A DNA stretch of 32,940 nt from Actinocrinis sp046724665 (GTDB lineage: Bacteria; Actinomycetota; Actinomycetes; Streptomycetales; Catenulisporaceae). Each line of letters starts with the position of its first letter. The first letter of the stretch is position 1. The position numbers were made by a program, and so were the translations under genes. The notes below the pieces were generated by a model, which did not search any database, was not told the DNA's origin, and worked only from the letters and a program-made list of their open reading frames with translations. The stretch is taken from assembly GCA_046724665.1 (NCBI GenBank), contig JBKOWZ010000101.1, forward strand, positions 1-32,940. The letters run 5' to 3'. Positions 18,002 through 24,382 of this stretch are shown piece by piece.

Positions 18002-18214
18002 TCAGAAGTCGCGCTTGTTGCGGATCTGCCGGCGCTTGTAGGCGGGCAGCGAGTTCATGAACCGGTGGTAGCCGTACCACAGCACACCGGCCGCCCCGGC
18101 GACCAGCGCGACGAAGAACAGCGAGCTGAACACCGCGGTGACCAGCGAGATCACGATCTTGGCGGCGATCACCACGCCGACGACCGCCAGTAGAGCCTTG
18201 AGCCAGAACGGCAT
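18002..18214 (-). CDS. Small two-helix membrane protein (possibly DUF5326-like)
   Basis: 70 residues with two hydrophobic helices (about 5-27 and 31-48) and a short basic tail (YKRRQIRNKRDF). It resembles in size and layout the small DUF5326 membrane proteins of streptomycetes, but that assignment is from memory and weak. ATG at 18214 follows GGGAAGG closely; an in-frame TTG 117 bp further up would add 39 residues that look non-coding. It ends 7 nt before a strong hairpin. Function unknown. Confidence 0.6.
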   Translation of the reverse strand: MPFWLKALLAVVGVVIAAKIVISLVTAVFSSLFFVALVAGAAGVLWYGYHRFMNSLPAYKRRQIRNKRDF

Positions 18215-18470
18215 CTGCCTTCCCAACCCCTTCAGGAGTGCTACGACGCCGCGCGTTACGGCGTCTGCAAGAGGAGAACGACCGGGCCCTCGCCCCCGTT
18301 CCCAATCCACGATATATCGCGTTGCCGGCAAACACCAGGGTACGGCTCGAACACGGCCTAAGCCCGCCGGGACCTAGCGCACCCCGGCGGGCTGTCGGTC
18401 GGGCGCCGCCGCCTGCCGCGGCACGGGGACCGTGTCACGGCTGTGAGAGCGGACGCCTGGTGATCCTATT

Positions 18471-18522
18471 GATACTGCTGATACTGCTGAGTCGCACTGA
18501 AACTGCCGTGTCGCACTGAAAC
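18471..18522. repeat. Short direct repeats (GATACTGCT x2, GTCGCACTGAAAC x2)
   Basis: GATACTGCT is repeated in tandem at 18471-18479 and 18480-18488. The 13-mer GTCGCACTGAAAC follows at 18491-18503 and 18510-18522, period 19. A related GTGATACCGCTGA lies at 18581-18593. The stretch is less GC-rich than its surroundings. It may be a slippage-generated spacer or a multi-site regulator target. Confidence 0.6.
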
Positions 18523-18556
18523 CATTGACATGCGTTGCGGCCACAGTTCACTGACT

Positions 18557-18576
18557 AACCCTGTGGGGACAGGGTT
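18557..18576 (-). terminator. Perfect 8-bp hairpin after the MarR gene
   Basis: AACCCTGT-GGGG-ACAGGGTT, a perfect 8-bp stem with a 4-nt loop, 43 nt downstream of the marR-like stop on the minus strand. No T tract. Terminator is the simplest reading. Confidence 0.5.
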
Positions 18577-18619
18577 GTTAGTGATACCGCTGATGTCCAC
18601 CGGCTGACGCCGGTGTCGA

Positions 18620-19189
18620 TCAGGCCTTCTTGGCGCGCGCGGTGGTGCGCTTCGAAGCGGCCTTCTTCGCCGGCCTCTTGGCGGCGGGTGCCTTCTTCGC
18701 GGTCTTCCGCGTCGGACGCGCGGGCGCGGCGGCGGGTTCCTCCGCCTCGACCGGGGTCGTCACGACGTTGGCGAACGCGCTGCGGCACTTCTCCAGCAGC
18801 TTGCGGAGCGACTGCTGGTCCGCCTTGCTGAGCTGCCCGTTGAGCAGCTCCTCCACCTCGAGGATCTTCTTGTCGGCGCGGCCGAGCAATCTCTTGCCCG
18901 CCGCGGTGATGGTGGTCTCCATCGCGCGGCCCTGACCCGGAACGGTCCGCCGTTCGATGAGGCCCTTGACGGTCAGGTTGCCCAGAACCGTCGTCATTGT
19001 CTGCGGAGTCACCAGGCACCGGCGGGCGAGTTCGGCCCCGCTGATACCGGGCGTGTCAGCAATCACCAACAGCGCCTGGTACTGCGGGACGGTCAGGCCC
19101 ATCGGGCGCAGTGCCGCGTCTTTCGCTCCGGAGAGCTCTTGCTCAAGGCTCTTGACCATGTGGCCGAGCCGGTCATCCACTGCTGTCAT
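18620..19189 (-). CDS. MarR family regulator with histone-H1-like Lys/Ala tail
   Basis: 189 residues. Residues about 8-145 form a MarR winged helix domain: dimerisation helices, LTVPQYQALLVIADTPGIS, the recognition helix region ARRCLVTPQTMTTVLGNLTVKGL and the wing RRTVPGQGRAMETTIT. Residues 151-189 are a Pro/Ala/Lys-rich tail (KTAKKAPAAKRPAKKAAS and similar), like histone H1 or mycobacterial HupB C-termini, which is unusual for MarR. The ATG at 19189 is preferred: TATGAT (19202-19197) ends 7 nt before it, giving a leaderless transcript. ATG 19201 is an alternative, but it lies inside that box. A palindrome upstream suggests autoregulation. The divergent neighbour, a membrane protein, is a likely target. 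Confidence 0.87.
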   Translation of the reverse strand: MTAVDDRLGHMVKSLEQELSGAKDAALRPMGLTVPQYQALLVIADTPGISGAELARRCLVTPQTMTTVLGNLTVKGLIERRTVPGQGRAMETTITAAGKRLLGRADKKILEVEELLNGQLSKADQQSLRKLLEKCRSAFANVVTTPVEAEEPAAAPARPTRKTAKKAPAAKRPAKKAASKRTTARAKKA

Positions 19190-19196
19190 GGCGTCG

Positions 19197-19202
19197 ATCA
19201 TA
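19197..19202 (-). promoter_or_regulatory. -10 element for the MarR gene
   Basis: Minus-strand TATGAT, 7 nt before ATG 19189, so transcription would begin at the start codon. The -35 region would fall beside or under the CACAAAA palindrome. Confidence 0.45.
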
Positions 19203-19212
19203 TCCTGTGTCG

Positions 19213-19233
19213 CACAAAATGCCCGTTTTTGTG
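19213..19233. promoter_or_regulatory. Candidate MarR operator, CACAAAA-N7-TTTTGTG
   Basis: Perfect 7-bp arms separated by 7 bp, centred about 34 bp upstream of the predicted marR start and within the divergent marR/holin spacer. AT-rich palindromes of about 20 bp are typical MarR sites. Occupation would cover the marR -35 region and could also affect the plus-strand gene starting at 19351. Confidence 0.5.
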
Positions 19234-19350
19234 GCGGGCTCTGACGCGGATGGGTGATACACAACGCTCTGCGAGCGCCACCCTTACCCTTCTACAACAG
19301 CTTGCCACACCTTCTTGGCTGAAGCGCGCCACTTGCGGGAACATGCGGCT

Positions 19351-19731
19351 ATGAAGAATTACGTGATCAAGATCCTCATCAACGGCGTCGGGATCTATGT
19401 GGCCTCAATCCTGGCCAAGCCGCACGTCCAGTTCCAGGGCACCGGGCTCGGGCTGGTGTGGACGGTTCTGCTGGTCGCGCTCATCTTCGGCCTGGTGAAC
19501 ACCTTCATCAGGCCGGTCGTCAAGCTGTTCAGCTTCGGCCTGCTGATCGTCACGCTGGGTCTGTTCACGTTCGTCATCAACGCTCTCATGCTCTTGCTGA
19601 CCTCGAAGATCTCGGAACACTTCTCAGTGCGCTTCCACGTCGAGAACTTCTGGTACGCGCTCGTCGGCGCGTTCATCGGGACCGTGGTCTCGCTGGTCCT
19701 GCACGCCCTGCTGCCCACCGACAAGAAGTAG
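19351..19731 (+). CDS. Phage-holin-family (superfamily IV) four-helix membrane protein
   Basis: 126 residues, almost all membrane: helices about 5-23, 33-52, 60-84 and 100-120, with the family segment GLVNTFIRPVVKLFSFGLLIVTLG. This matches the chromosomal Phage_holin_4_2/YvlD-like family, which despite the name is common in bacteria without prophages and has no settled function. ATG at 19351 was chosen because the family begins MKNYVIK; 12 codons upstream are open but atypical. No lysin or phage gene is nearby, so lysis is unlikely. It is divergent from marR and 66 bp upstream of the LMW phosphatase gene on the same strand. Confidence 0.85.
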   Translation: MKNYVIKILINGVGIYVASILAKPHVQFQGTGLGLVWTVLLVALIFGLVNTFIRPVVKLFSFGLLIVTLGLFTFVINALMLLLTSKISEHFSVRFHVENFWYALVGAFIGTVVSLVLHALLPTDKK

Positions 19732-19797
19732 AAGTAGAGGTAGCAGCCGCCGAAGCTCAACCGCCGGGCACACGATCATGACCGAAGAACAAGGCCA

Positions 19798-20349
19798 GTG
19801 AACAACGACACGGACATCAGCGGCGGTGCGGACGGTGGGCGGATTCGCCGTCCGTACCGCGTCTGCTTTGTCTGCACGGGAAACATCTGCCGCTCGCCGA
19901 TGGCCGAGTGGGTTCTGCGGGCGCGCCTCACCGAGGCCGGGCTGTCCGCCGCGGTGGCGGTGGACAGCGCCGGCACCGGTGACTGGCACGTCGGCGACGG
20001 CGCCGATCCGCGCACCGTGCGAGTGCTCGCCCGGCACGGCTACCCGTCCCGGCACGTGGCCAAACAGCTCAGGCCCGCCGATCTCGGCCGCCGCGACCTG
20101 GTGGTGGCGCTGGACTCCGGCCACCTGCGCACCCTGCGCCGCTGGGCCGGCTCCGAGCCGTCCGCGGGCACCGCCGAGCTGCGCCTGCTGCGCGAGTTCG
20201 ACCCGGACGCACGGCCGGACCGGCTCGACGTGCCCGATCCGTATTACGGTTCTCCGGCAGGCTTCGAAGAATGCCTGGCGATGGTGGAGGGCGCGATGCC
20301 CGGTCTGTTGTCGCACATCGGCGAGGCGCTGGAGGCGGGGGCAGGGTGA
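19798..20349 (+). CDS. Low-molecular-weight phosphotyrosine phosphatase family protein
   Basis: 183 residues. The phosphate-binding loop CX5R is complete: Cys26 to Arg32 in VCTGNICRSPMAEW, and the general-acid Asp147 is in DVPDPYYGS. A hydrophilic N-terminal extension of about 20 residues precedes the fold. LMW-PTPs dephosphorylate protein tyrosine, but human LMW-PTP-A is also a ribulosamine-5-phosphatase, and here the gene overlaps a fructosamine-kinase-family gene by 4 bp (GTGA), so a protein-deglycation role is favoured (inference). GTG at 19798 has a weak upstream AAGG. Cytoplasmic. Confidence 0.92.
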   Translation: MNNDTDISGGADGGRIRRPYRVCFVCTGNICRSPMAEWVLRARLTEAGLSAAVAVDSAGTGDWHVGDGADPRTVRVLARHGYPSRHVAKQLRPADLGRRDLVVALDSGHLRTLRRWAGSEPSAGTAELRLLREFDPDARPDRLDVPDPYYGSPAGFEECLAMVEGAMPGLLSHIGEALEAGAG

Positions 20350-21194
20350 TCGGCGACCAGGTGGCGGCGGTACTCGGGGCAGCCGTGGCCGGGGTGACGG
20401 CGCTGGGCACCGGCGCGGGGGGCGCGGGCACGTACCGTGTTGCGCTGCTCGACGGCGGCTATGTGTTCGTCAAGGCGACCGGCGGCCAGGACCCCGGGTT
20501 CCTCGCCTCCGAGGCCGGCGGGCTGCGCTGGCTGCGCGAGGCCGAGAGCGTGCCGGTGCCCGAGGTGCTCGGGATCAGCGACTCGCTGCTGGTGACCACC
20601 TGGATCGCGCCGGGGCGGGCGACCGCCGAGGGGGCCGAGGAGTTCGGCCGGCAGCTGGCCACGCTGCACGCGCGCGGCGCGCAGTCCTACGGCGCCGACT
20701 GGCCCGGATACATCGGCTCGCTGCCGCTGGACAACGCCGAGGAGGAGGATTGGCCCGGCTTCTACGCCCGGCGCAGAGTGCTGCCCTATCTGCGCGCGGC
20801 GGCGGACCGGGGCGCGGTGGACGCCGACGGGGCCGCCGCGATCGAGCGGGTCTGCGAGCGGATCGAGCAGCTGGCCGGGCCGCCCGAGCTGCCCGCCCGG
20901 ATCCACGGCGACCTGTGGGCCGGCAACATCCACTGGGACACCCGCGGCCGCGCCTGGCTGATCGACCCGGCCGCGCACGGCGGCCACCGCGAGACCGACC
21001 TGGCGATGATGGCGCTGTTCGAGCCGCCGCACCTGGACACGATCGTGGCCGCGTACGACGAGGTGTACCCGCTCGACGATGACTGGCGCGAGCGCGTCAG
21101 CCTGCACCAGCTGCACCCGCTGCTGGTGCACGCGGTGCTGTTCGGCTCGTCGTACGGCGCGCAGGCCGCCGCAGCGGCCCGGCAGTACCTCTGA
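20346..21194 (+). CDS. Fructosamine/ribulosamine kinase family protein
   Basis: 282-residue small-molecule or protein-bound sugar kinase of the FN3K family, related to aminoglycoside phosphotransferases. Seen: ATP-site Lys43 in VFVKATGG, LHARGAQSYGADWPGYIGSLP (family-specific block), the catalytic loop IHGDLWAGN (Asp189) and metal-binding Asp207 in LIDPAAHGGHRETDLAM. Bacterial members phosphorylate ribulosamines or erythrulosamines on glycated proteins so that the adduct falls off. GTG at 20346 overlaps the phosphatase stop as GTGA, implying coupled synthesis. It is followed by a short palindrome at 21227-21238. Confidence 0.92.
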   Translation: MIGDQVAAVLGAAVAGVTALGTGAGGAGTYRVALLDGGYVFVKATGGQDPGFLASEAGGLRWLREAESVPVPEVLGISDSLLVTTWIAPGRATAEGAEEFGRQLATLHARGAQSYGADWPGYIGSLPLDNAEEEDWPGFYARRRVLPYLRAAADRGAVDADGAAAIERVCERIEQLAGPPELPARIHGDLWAGNIHWDTRGRAWLIDPAAHGGHRETDLAMMALFEPPHLDTIVAAYDEVYPLDDDWRERVSLHQLHPLLVHAVLFGSSYGAQAAAAARQYL

Positions 21195-21226
21195 ACCGCC
21201 GAGATAACGTCCCGGCCGCTGTATGT

Positions 21227-21238
21227 GACAGTCCTGTC
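21227..21238 (+). terminator. Short palindrome after the kinase gene
   Basis: GACAG-TC-CTGTC, 33 nt after the stop. A 2-nt loop would force partial opening, so this may be a protein-binding palindrome rather than a terminator. Confidence 0.25.
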
Positions 21239-21262
21239 CCAGGAAGGCAAATGCTGGGTGCG

Positions 21263-21279
21263 GCAGGTATCAGACCTGC
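21263..21279. promoter_or_regulatory. Perfect inverted repeat upstream of the zinc-ribbon protein gene
   Basis: GCAGGT-ATCAG-ACCTGC, perfect 6-5-6 arms, about 88 bp before the GTG at 21368. A TAGAGT (21292-21297) downstream could be a -10 box, which would place the palindrome over the -35 region as an operator. Confidence 0.35.
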
Positions 21280-21367
21280 ACACGGCCGTACTAGAGTTGC
21301 CGACCGACGAGGCGGGGCGCGGATACGAGCATTGATCTCACGGGCGACCGATGGAGCGTGACGAGCG

Positions 21368-22468
21368 GTGAGCTTGGGCTACTGCGGCTCCTGCGGCGAA
21401 CCGGTCGAGGGCCGGTTCTGCCGGATGTGCGGCGCACCCTACGCGCCGGTGCCCGCCGAGGCCGTGGCGGCGACCGTGGTTCACTCGGCCCAGTCGCCGT
21501 ACCAGCAGACACAGCAGGTGCACCGGGCCACGCACGCCCAGCCGCCCGAGTCCGACTTCGAGTCGCTGTTCCGGCCGCCGGAGGGCCAGGTCAGCCCGCA
21601 TGGCCGTACCCAGGTGATGCGGCCGGTCCAGGCCGACTACCGGATGCCGCCACCCGCGCCGGCCGGCCCGCAGCCCGGCACCGTGAGCCCGTTCGGCACC
21701 GCGCCGACGCAGGTCGTGCATCCCCGGCCGGGTGACGGACATCCCCCCGGTCCGGGGCGGAACGACGAGGACTGGGACGACGACGAGCCGCGCGGCATCC
21801 GCAAGCCGGTGGTGTGGGCGACTGCGGCGGCCGTCGCCGTGGCCTCGGCGATCATCCTCGGCCTGATCTACATCGGCAACCACAACGGCGCGCACGCGGC
21901 CGGCGACGGCGCGACCACCACGCCGACCACACCGTCCTCGGCCCAGCAGACGGTCACGAGCGTCGATCTGGCTCCGGGTTCGGCGAGCCCCTCCGCCAGC
22001 GCCTCGGCGTCGCCGACGTCGGCCCAGGGCAGTACGACGCTGCCGCTGAGCATCGGCTCGACCGGACAGTACGTCCACTACGTGCAGACCCGCCTGCGCC
22101 AGCTCGGCTACTACCACGGCAGCGTCACCAGCCATTACGACCAGGCGACCGCGCAGGCCGTCACCAAGTTCCAGGACCGGGCCGAGGTGACCGGCGACCC
22201 GTCCGGGACGGTCGGCAGGTCCACGCTCACCGCCCTGCTCGCGGCCGGATCCCAGCCCAATCTGCACGTCGGCCAGCGTTCGGGCGACGTCAGGCGGTTG
22301 CAGGAGGCGCTGAACTCCGCCGAGAACGCCGGGCTGACCATCACCGGACGGTACGACGCCGCGACGTTCGCGGCGGTCGGCCACTACCAGCAGCAGATCG
22401 GCGTCGATCCGACCGGCTCGATGGACCAGGAAACCTGGGACGCGTTGCAGTCCGGCAAGACGGTCTGA
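21368..22468 (+). CDS. Zinc-ribbon, single-TM protein with two peptidoglycan-binding domains
   Basis: 366 residues. The N-terminus is a zinc ribbon (Cys6, Cys9, Cys18, Cys21), then a Pro/Gln-rich disordered region to about 145, one transmembrane helix (about 147-170), a Ser/Thr/Ala-rich linker, and two PG_binding_1 repeats (about 228-290 and 298-363, each with the VxxLQxxL-type helix and a YDxxT-A motif). The topology is likely type II: zinc ribbon inside, wall-binding domains outside. No catalytic domain is present, so it probably links the cytoplasm or membrane to peptidoglycan, or acts as a sensor. GTG at 21368 with GGAG about 10 nt upstream. Exact function unknown. Confidence 0.85.
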   Translation: MSLGYCGSCGEPVEGRFCRMCGAPYAPVPAEAVAATVVHSAQSPYQQTQQVHRATHAQPPESDFESLFRPPEGQVSPHGRTQVMRPVQADYRMPPPAPAGPQPGTVSPFGTAPTQVVHPRPGDGHPPGPGRNDEDWDDDEPRGIRKPVVWATAAAVAVASAIILGLIYIGNHNGAHAAGDGATTTPTTPSSAQQTVTSVDLAPGSASPSASASASPTSAQGSTTLPLSIGSTGQYVHYVQTRLRQLGYYHGSVTSHYDQATAQAVTKFQDRAEVTGDPSGTVGRSTLTALLAAGSQPNLHVGQRSGDVRRLQEALNSAENAGLTITGRYDAATFAAVGHYQQQIGVDPTGSMDQETWDALQSGKTV

Positions 22469-22503
22469 CGCAGCACTGCTGCCGTTACCACTGCCGCCGC
22501 TTG

Positions 22504-22782
22504 TTACCGCAGCCCGGCGGCCGTCAGCAGCCGGTCGCGTTCCTGCCGGTTGATCGAGGTCCAGCGCACCGAGCGGATGGCGCCCTCCAGCGCGAGCAGC
22601 GTGTGCACGCACTCCTCGCCCGGGGTCTTGTCGGCGATGAGCTGCCAGGCCTGCAACGCGCCGAGTTGCTTCAGCTGTTCGAGAGTGTGTATGCCGACGG
22701 AACCGAGCCGTTCCGAGAGCACCGGCCCGATGTTCACCGCGCGATCCATCGGCGTGCCCCGGGTCGATCCGCCCACCGCCAT
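22504..22782 (-). CDS. Stand-alone TfoX C-terminal domain protein
   Basis: 92 residues. From about residue 15 it shows NIGPVLSERLGSVGIHTLEQLKQLGALQAWQLI, the helix-hairpin-helix-like C-terminal domain of TfoX/Sxy, without the N-terminal domain. In gamma-proteobacteria full TfoX activates competence genes; here the isolated domain is of unknown role, perhaps nucleic acid binding. The ATG at 22782 has GGAAGGG about 6 nt upstream, better than the internal ATG at 22749. It converges with the peptidoglycan-binding gene across 35 bp, which contains the short hairpin GCAGC-ACT-GCTGC (22470-22482). Confidence 0.78.
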   Translation of the reverse strand: MAVGGSTRGTPMDRAVNIGPVLSERLGSVGIHTLEQLKQLGALQAWQLIADKTPGEECVHTLLALEGAIRSVRWTSINRQERDRLLTAAGLR

Positions 22783-22870
22783 CGCCGCCGCCCTTCCTTC
22801 GCCTCCGTCGGTCCGCGCTTCGAGCCTCGCCCAGCGGTGCGCCGTCGGCCACCCGGTTCGCCCTTACGAC

Positions 22871-22924
22871 TGACGCGCACGACGGGAGCGCTGTGTCATC
22901 TGACGCGTACACCGTGTCATCTGA
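22871..22924. promoter_or_regulatory. Repeat-type operator upstream of the SMR gene
   Basis: The inverted pair TGACGCG-N5-CGTGTCA (22901-22919, 6 of 7 matching) has TetR-operator geometry. A second TGACGCG (22871-22877) and TGTGTCA (22892-22898) repeat the halves further upstream. GTGTCATCTGA occurs twice as a direct repeat, 22893-22903 and 22914-22924, period 21 bp (two helical turns). Cooperative binding of a regulator dimer pair on one DNA face is plausible. No regulator gene is adjacent. Confidence 0.5.
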
Positions 22925-22960
22925 ATTGTGTAGCAGGGACGCGCCAATGAGACTGGGGTC

Positions 22961-23284
22961 ATGGCCTGGCTACTCGTCATCTTCGCCGGTTTCCTGGAGA
23001 CAGGGTTCGCGGTCTGCCTCAAGCAGAGCAACAGCTTCTCCAGGCTCTGGCCGACAGTCGGCTTCGCGCTGTTCGCGATCGGCTCGTTCGCGCTGCTGAC
23101 GCTGGCGCTGCGCCGGCTGGAGATCGGCCCGGCCTACGCGGTCTGGACGGGGATCGGGGCGGCCGGAACAGTCATCTACGGAATGTTGTTCCTCAACGAG
23201 GACAGTTCCGTGGCGAAGCTGGTGTGCGTGTCGCTTATCGTGGCGGGCGTGATCGGGCTCAACCTCTTCGGTGCCGTGCACTGA
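22961..23284 (+). CDS. SMR family transporter (SugE/Gdx or EmrE-like)
   Basis: 107 residues, four transmembrane helices, dual-topology small multidrug resistance family. The essential Glu13 in TM1 (AGFLETGFAVCLK) is present, and TM3 carries GPAYAVWTGIGAAGTVIYGM. Members export quaternary ammonium cations (Qac) or guanidinium (Gdx). The family could not be narrowed from sequence, and no guanidine riboswitch is seen upstream; instead there is a repeat operator, which favours a drug- or cation-induced repressor. ATG at 22961 has GGGG 4 nt upstream. Only one SMR gene is present, so a homodimer is expected. Confidence 0.9.
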   Translation: MAWLLVIFAGFLETGFAVCLKQSNSFSRLWPTVGFALFAIGSFALLTLALRRLEIGPAYAVWTGIGAAGTVIYGMLFLNEDSSVAKLVCVSLIVAGVIGLNLFGAVH

Positions 23285-23345
23285 CTGTGCATACTGTCCA
23301 TCGCGCACCGACTGCCGTACGCCCGACCCACAGGGCGGCCGTTAT

Positions 23346-23360
23346 CCTTACCGCGTAAGG
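23346..23360. promoter_or_regulatory. Palindrome CCTTAC-CGC-GTAAGG before the J-domain gene
   Basis: Perfect 6-3-6 inverted repeat ending 17 bp upstream of the ATG at 23378 and just before the ribosome site AAGGAGG (23367-23373). It could be an operator or a leader hairpin that affects access to the ribosome site. Confidence 0.4.
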
Positions 23361-23377
23361 ACCAGCAAGGAGGGCCC

Positions 23378-24382
23378 ATGGACGTCTCCGCGACGTCTGC
23401 CACGGAAGACAAGCCCTTCGGCTCGGCGCCGCCCACGGGGGGCCAGGTGACGCCGTCGCTGGAGGACACCGTAGCCTCGGCCGAATCGGCGCTGACCGAG
23501 GCGCAGATCGCCCTGGAGACCACCCGGCTCGACCTCGATCGGCTGACCAGGCTGCACCATCACCACCTCGGGCCGCTCTACGACCGACTGGACCAGCTCG
23601 ACCTGCTGATCGCCGAGGCGCGCGCCTCGATGACGGGCGACGCCGAAGCCGCTCGGCTCGCGTACGAACTGAGGTACGGATCGGCGGGCCAACCCGTGTT
23701 CGATCCGCTGACCGATCCGCTGCCGGCGGAGCCCGAGCCGGTGCCGCTGATCGACCCCGAGTACGCCAGCACGCTGCGGTTCATCGACTCGGCCGAGCCC
23801 GCCGAGGAGCAGCCCAAGAGCCCTGACCCGGCCAAGACGCTGCAACGCCTCTACCGAGACCTGGCCCGGCGCGCGCACCCCGACTTCACGCAGGATCCGC
23901 GGGAGAAGGAACGGCGCAACGCCTTCATAACCCGGGTCAACGACGCGTACCGCCGGGCCGACATGTACGAGTTGCAGCGGCTGGCCGAGGAGTGGGCGGT
24001 GATCAGCGCCAACGGACCGGAGCCCGGCACCGAGGAGCGCTCGCTGTGGCTGCGCCAGCGGCTGATCTGGCTGCGCGCCCGGACCGCCGAGGCTCGGGTC
24101 GAGCGCGAGACGCTGCTGTCCAGCCCGCTGGGCCAGGTGCTCGCCGAGTTCGGTGCCGAGCGCGCGCTCGACGCCCTGTACGCGCGGCTCTACGAGCAGA
24201 TTCAGTACAAGGAGCAGGAACTGCACGGGATCTACACGGCCGCGCCCGCCGGTGCGGTTCAGTACCCGGACCAGCAGTTCCAGTACCCGGACCAGCAGGC
24301 CGCGGCGCCGTACCCGGTGCAGCCGATCCAGCCGATGCAGATCGCGCGGGATCAACCGGACCTCGGGCTGCTAGGAGGCTAG
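23378..24382 (+). CDS. J-domain protein with N-terminal coiled coil
   Basis: 334 residues. A charged helical region (about 27-100, likely coiled coil: EDTVASAESALTEAQIAL and the following heptads) precedes a J domain at about 150-210 with the HPD motif intact (His167-Pro-Asp169 in LARRAHPDF). There follows a helical segment and a Gln/Pro/Tyr-rich tail containing QYPDQQ twice. It lacks the zinc-finger and C-terminal substrate domains of DnaJ, so it is a class III J protein that should stimulate an Hsp70 (DnaK) ATPase for a specific client. ATG has a strong AGGAGG 4-5 nt upstream. The stop overlaps the stop of the convergent gene in CTAG. Confidence 0.85.
   Translation: MDVSATSATEDKPFGSAPPTGGQVTPSLEDTVASAESALTEAQIALETTRLDLDRLTRLHHHHLGPLYDRLDQLDLLIAEARASMTGDAEAARLAYELRYGSAGQPVFDPLTDPLPAEPEPVPLIDPEYASTLRFIDSAEPAEEQPKSPDPAKTLQRLYRDLARRAHPDFTQDPREKERRNAFITRVNDAYRRADMYELQRLAEEWAVISANGPEPGTEERSLWLRQRLIWLRARTAEARVERETLLSSPLGQVLAEFGAERALDALYARLYEQIQYKEQELHGIYTAAPAGAVQYPDQQFQYPDQQAAAPYPVQPIQPMQIARDQPDLGLLGG

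Larger units (their letters stand above)
18215..18619. other. 405-bp intergenic region with short tandem and direct repeats
   Basis: Between the small membrane protein start and the MarR stop, both minus strand. Open frames crossing it are low-complexity (a Leu/Ile-rich run produced by the repeats) and not credible. It includes ATATAT at 18312-18317 in a less GC-rich patch upstream of the small gene, direct repeats at 18471-18522 and a perfect hairpin at 18557-18576. Confidence 0.5.

Noticed and set aside
18238..18519. 93-codon plus-strand frame ending in a Leu/Ile-rich run
   Set aside because: The hydrophobic end is produced by the GATACTGCT tandem repeat; no ribosome site and no family resemblance.
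18471..18522. CRISPR array
   Set aside because: Only two copies of each short repeat, period 9 and 19 bp, no spacers of normal length and no cas genes.
19351..19731. Prophage remnant because of the holin-family name
   Set aside because: No integrase, lysin, capsid or att site; this family is common on chromosomes and neighbours are housekeeping genes.
22870..22960. Guanidine riboswitch (mini-ykkC or ykkC-III) upstream of the SMR gene
   Set aside because: No pair of hairpins with ACGR loops and no ykkC-III core; the region is explained better by direct and inverted DNA repeats.
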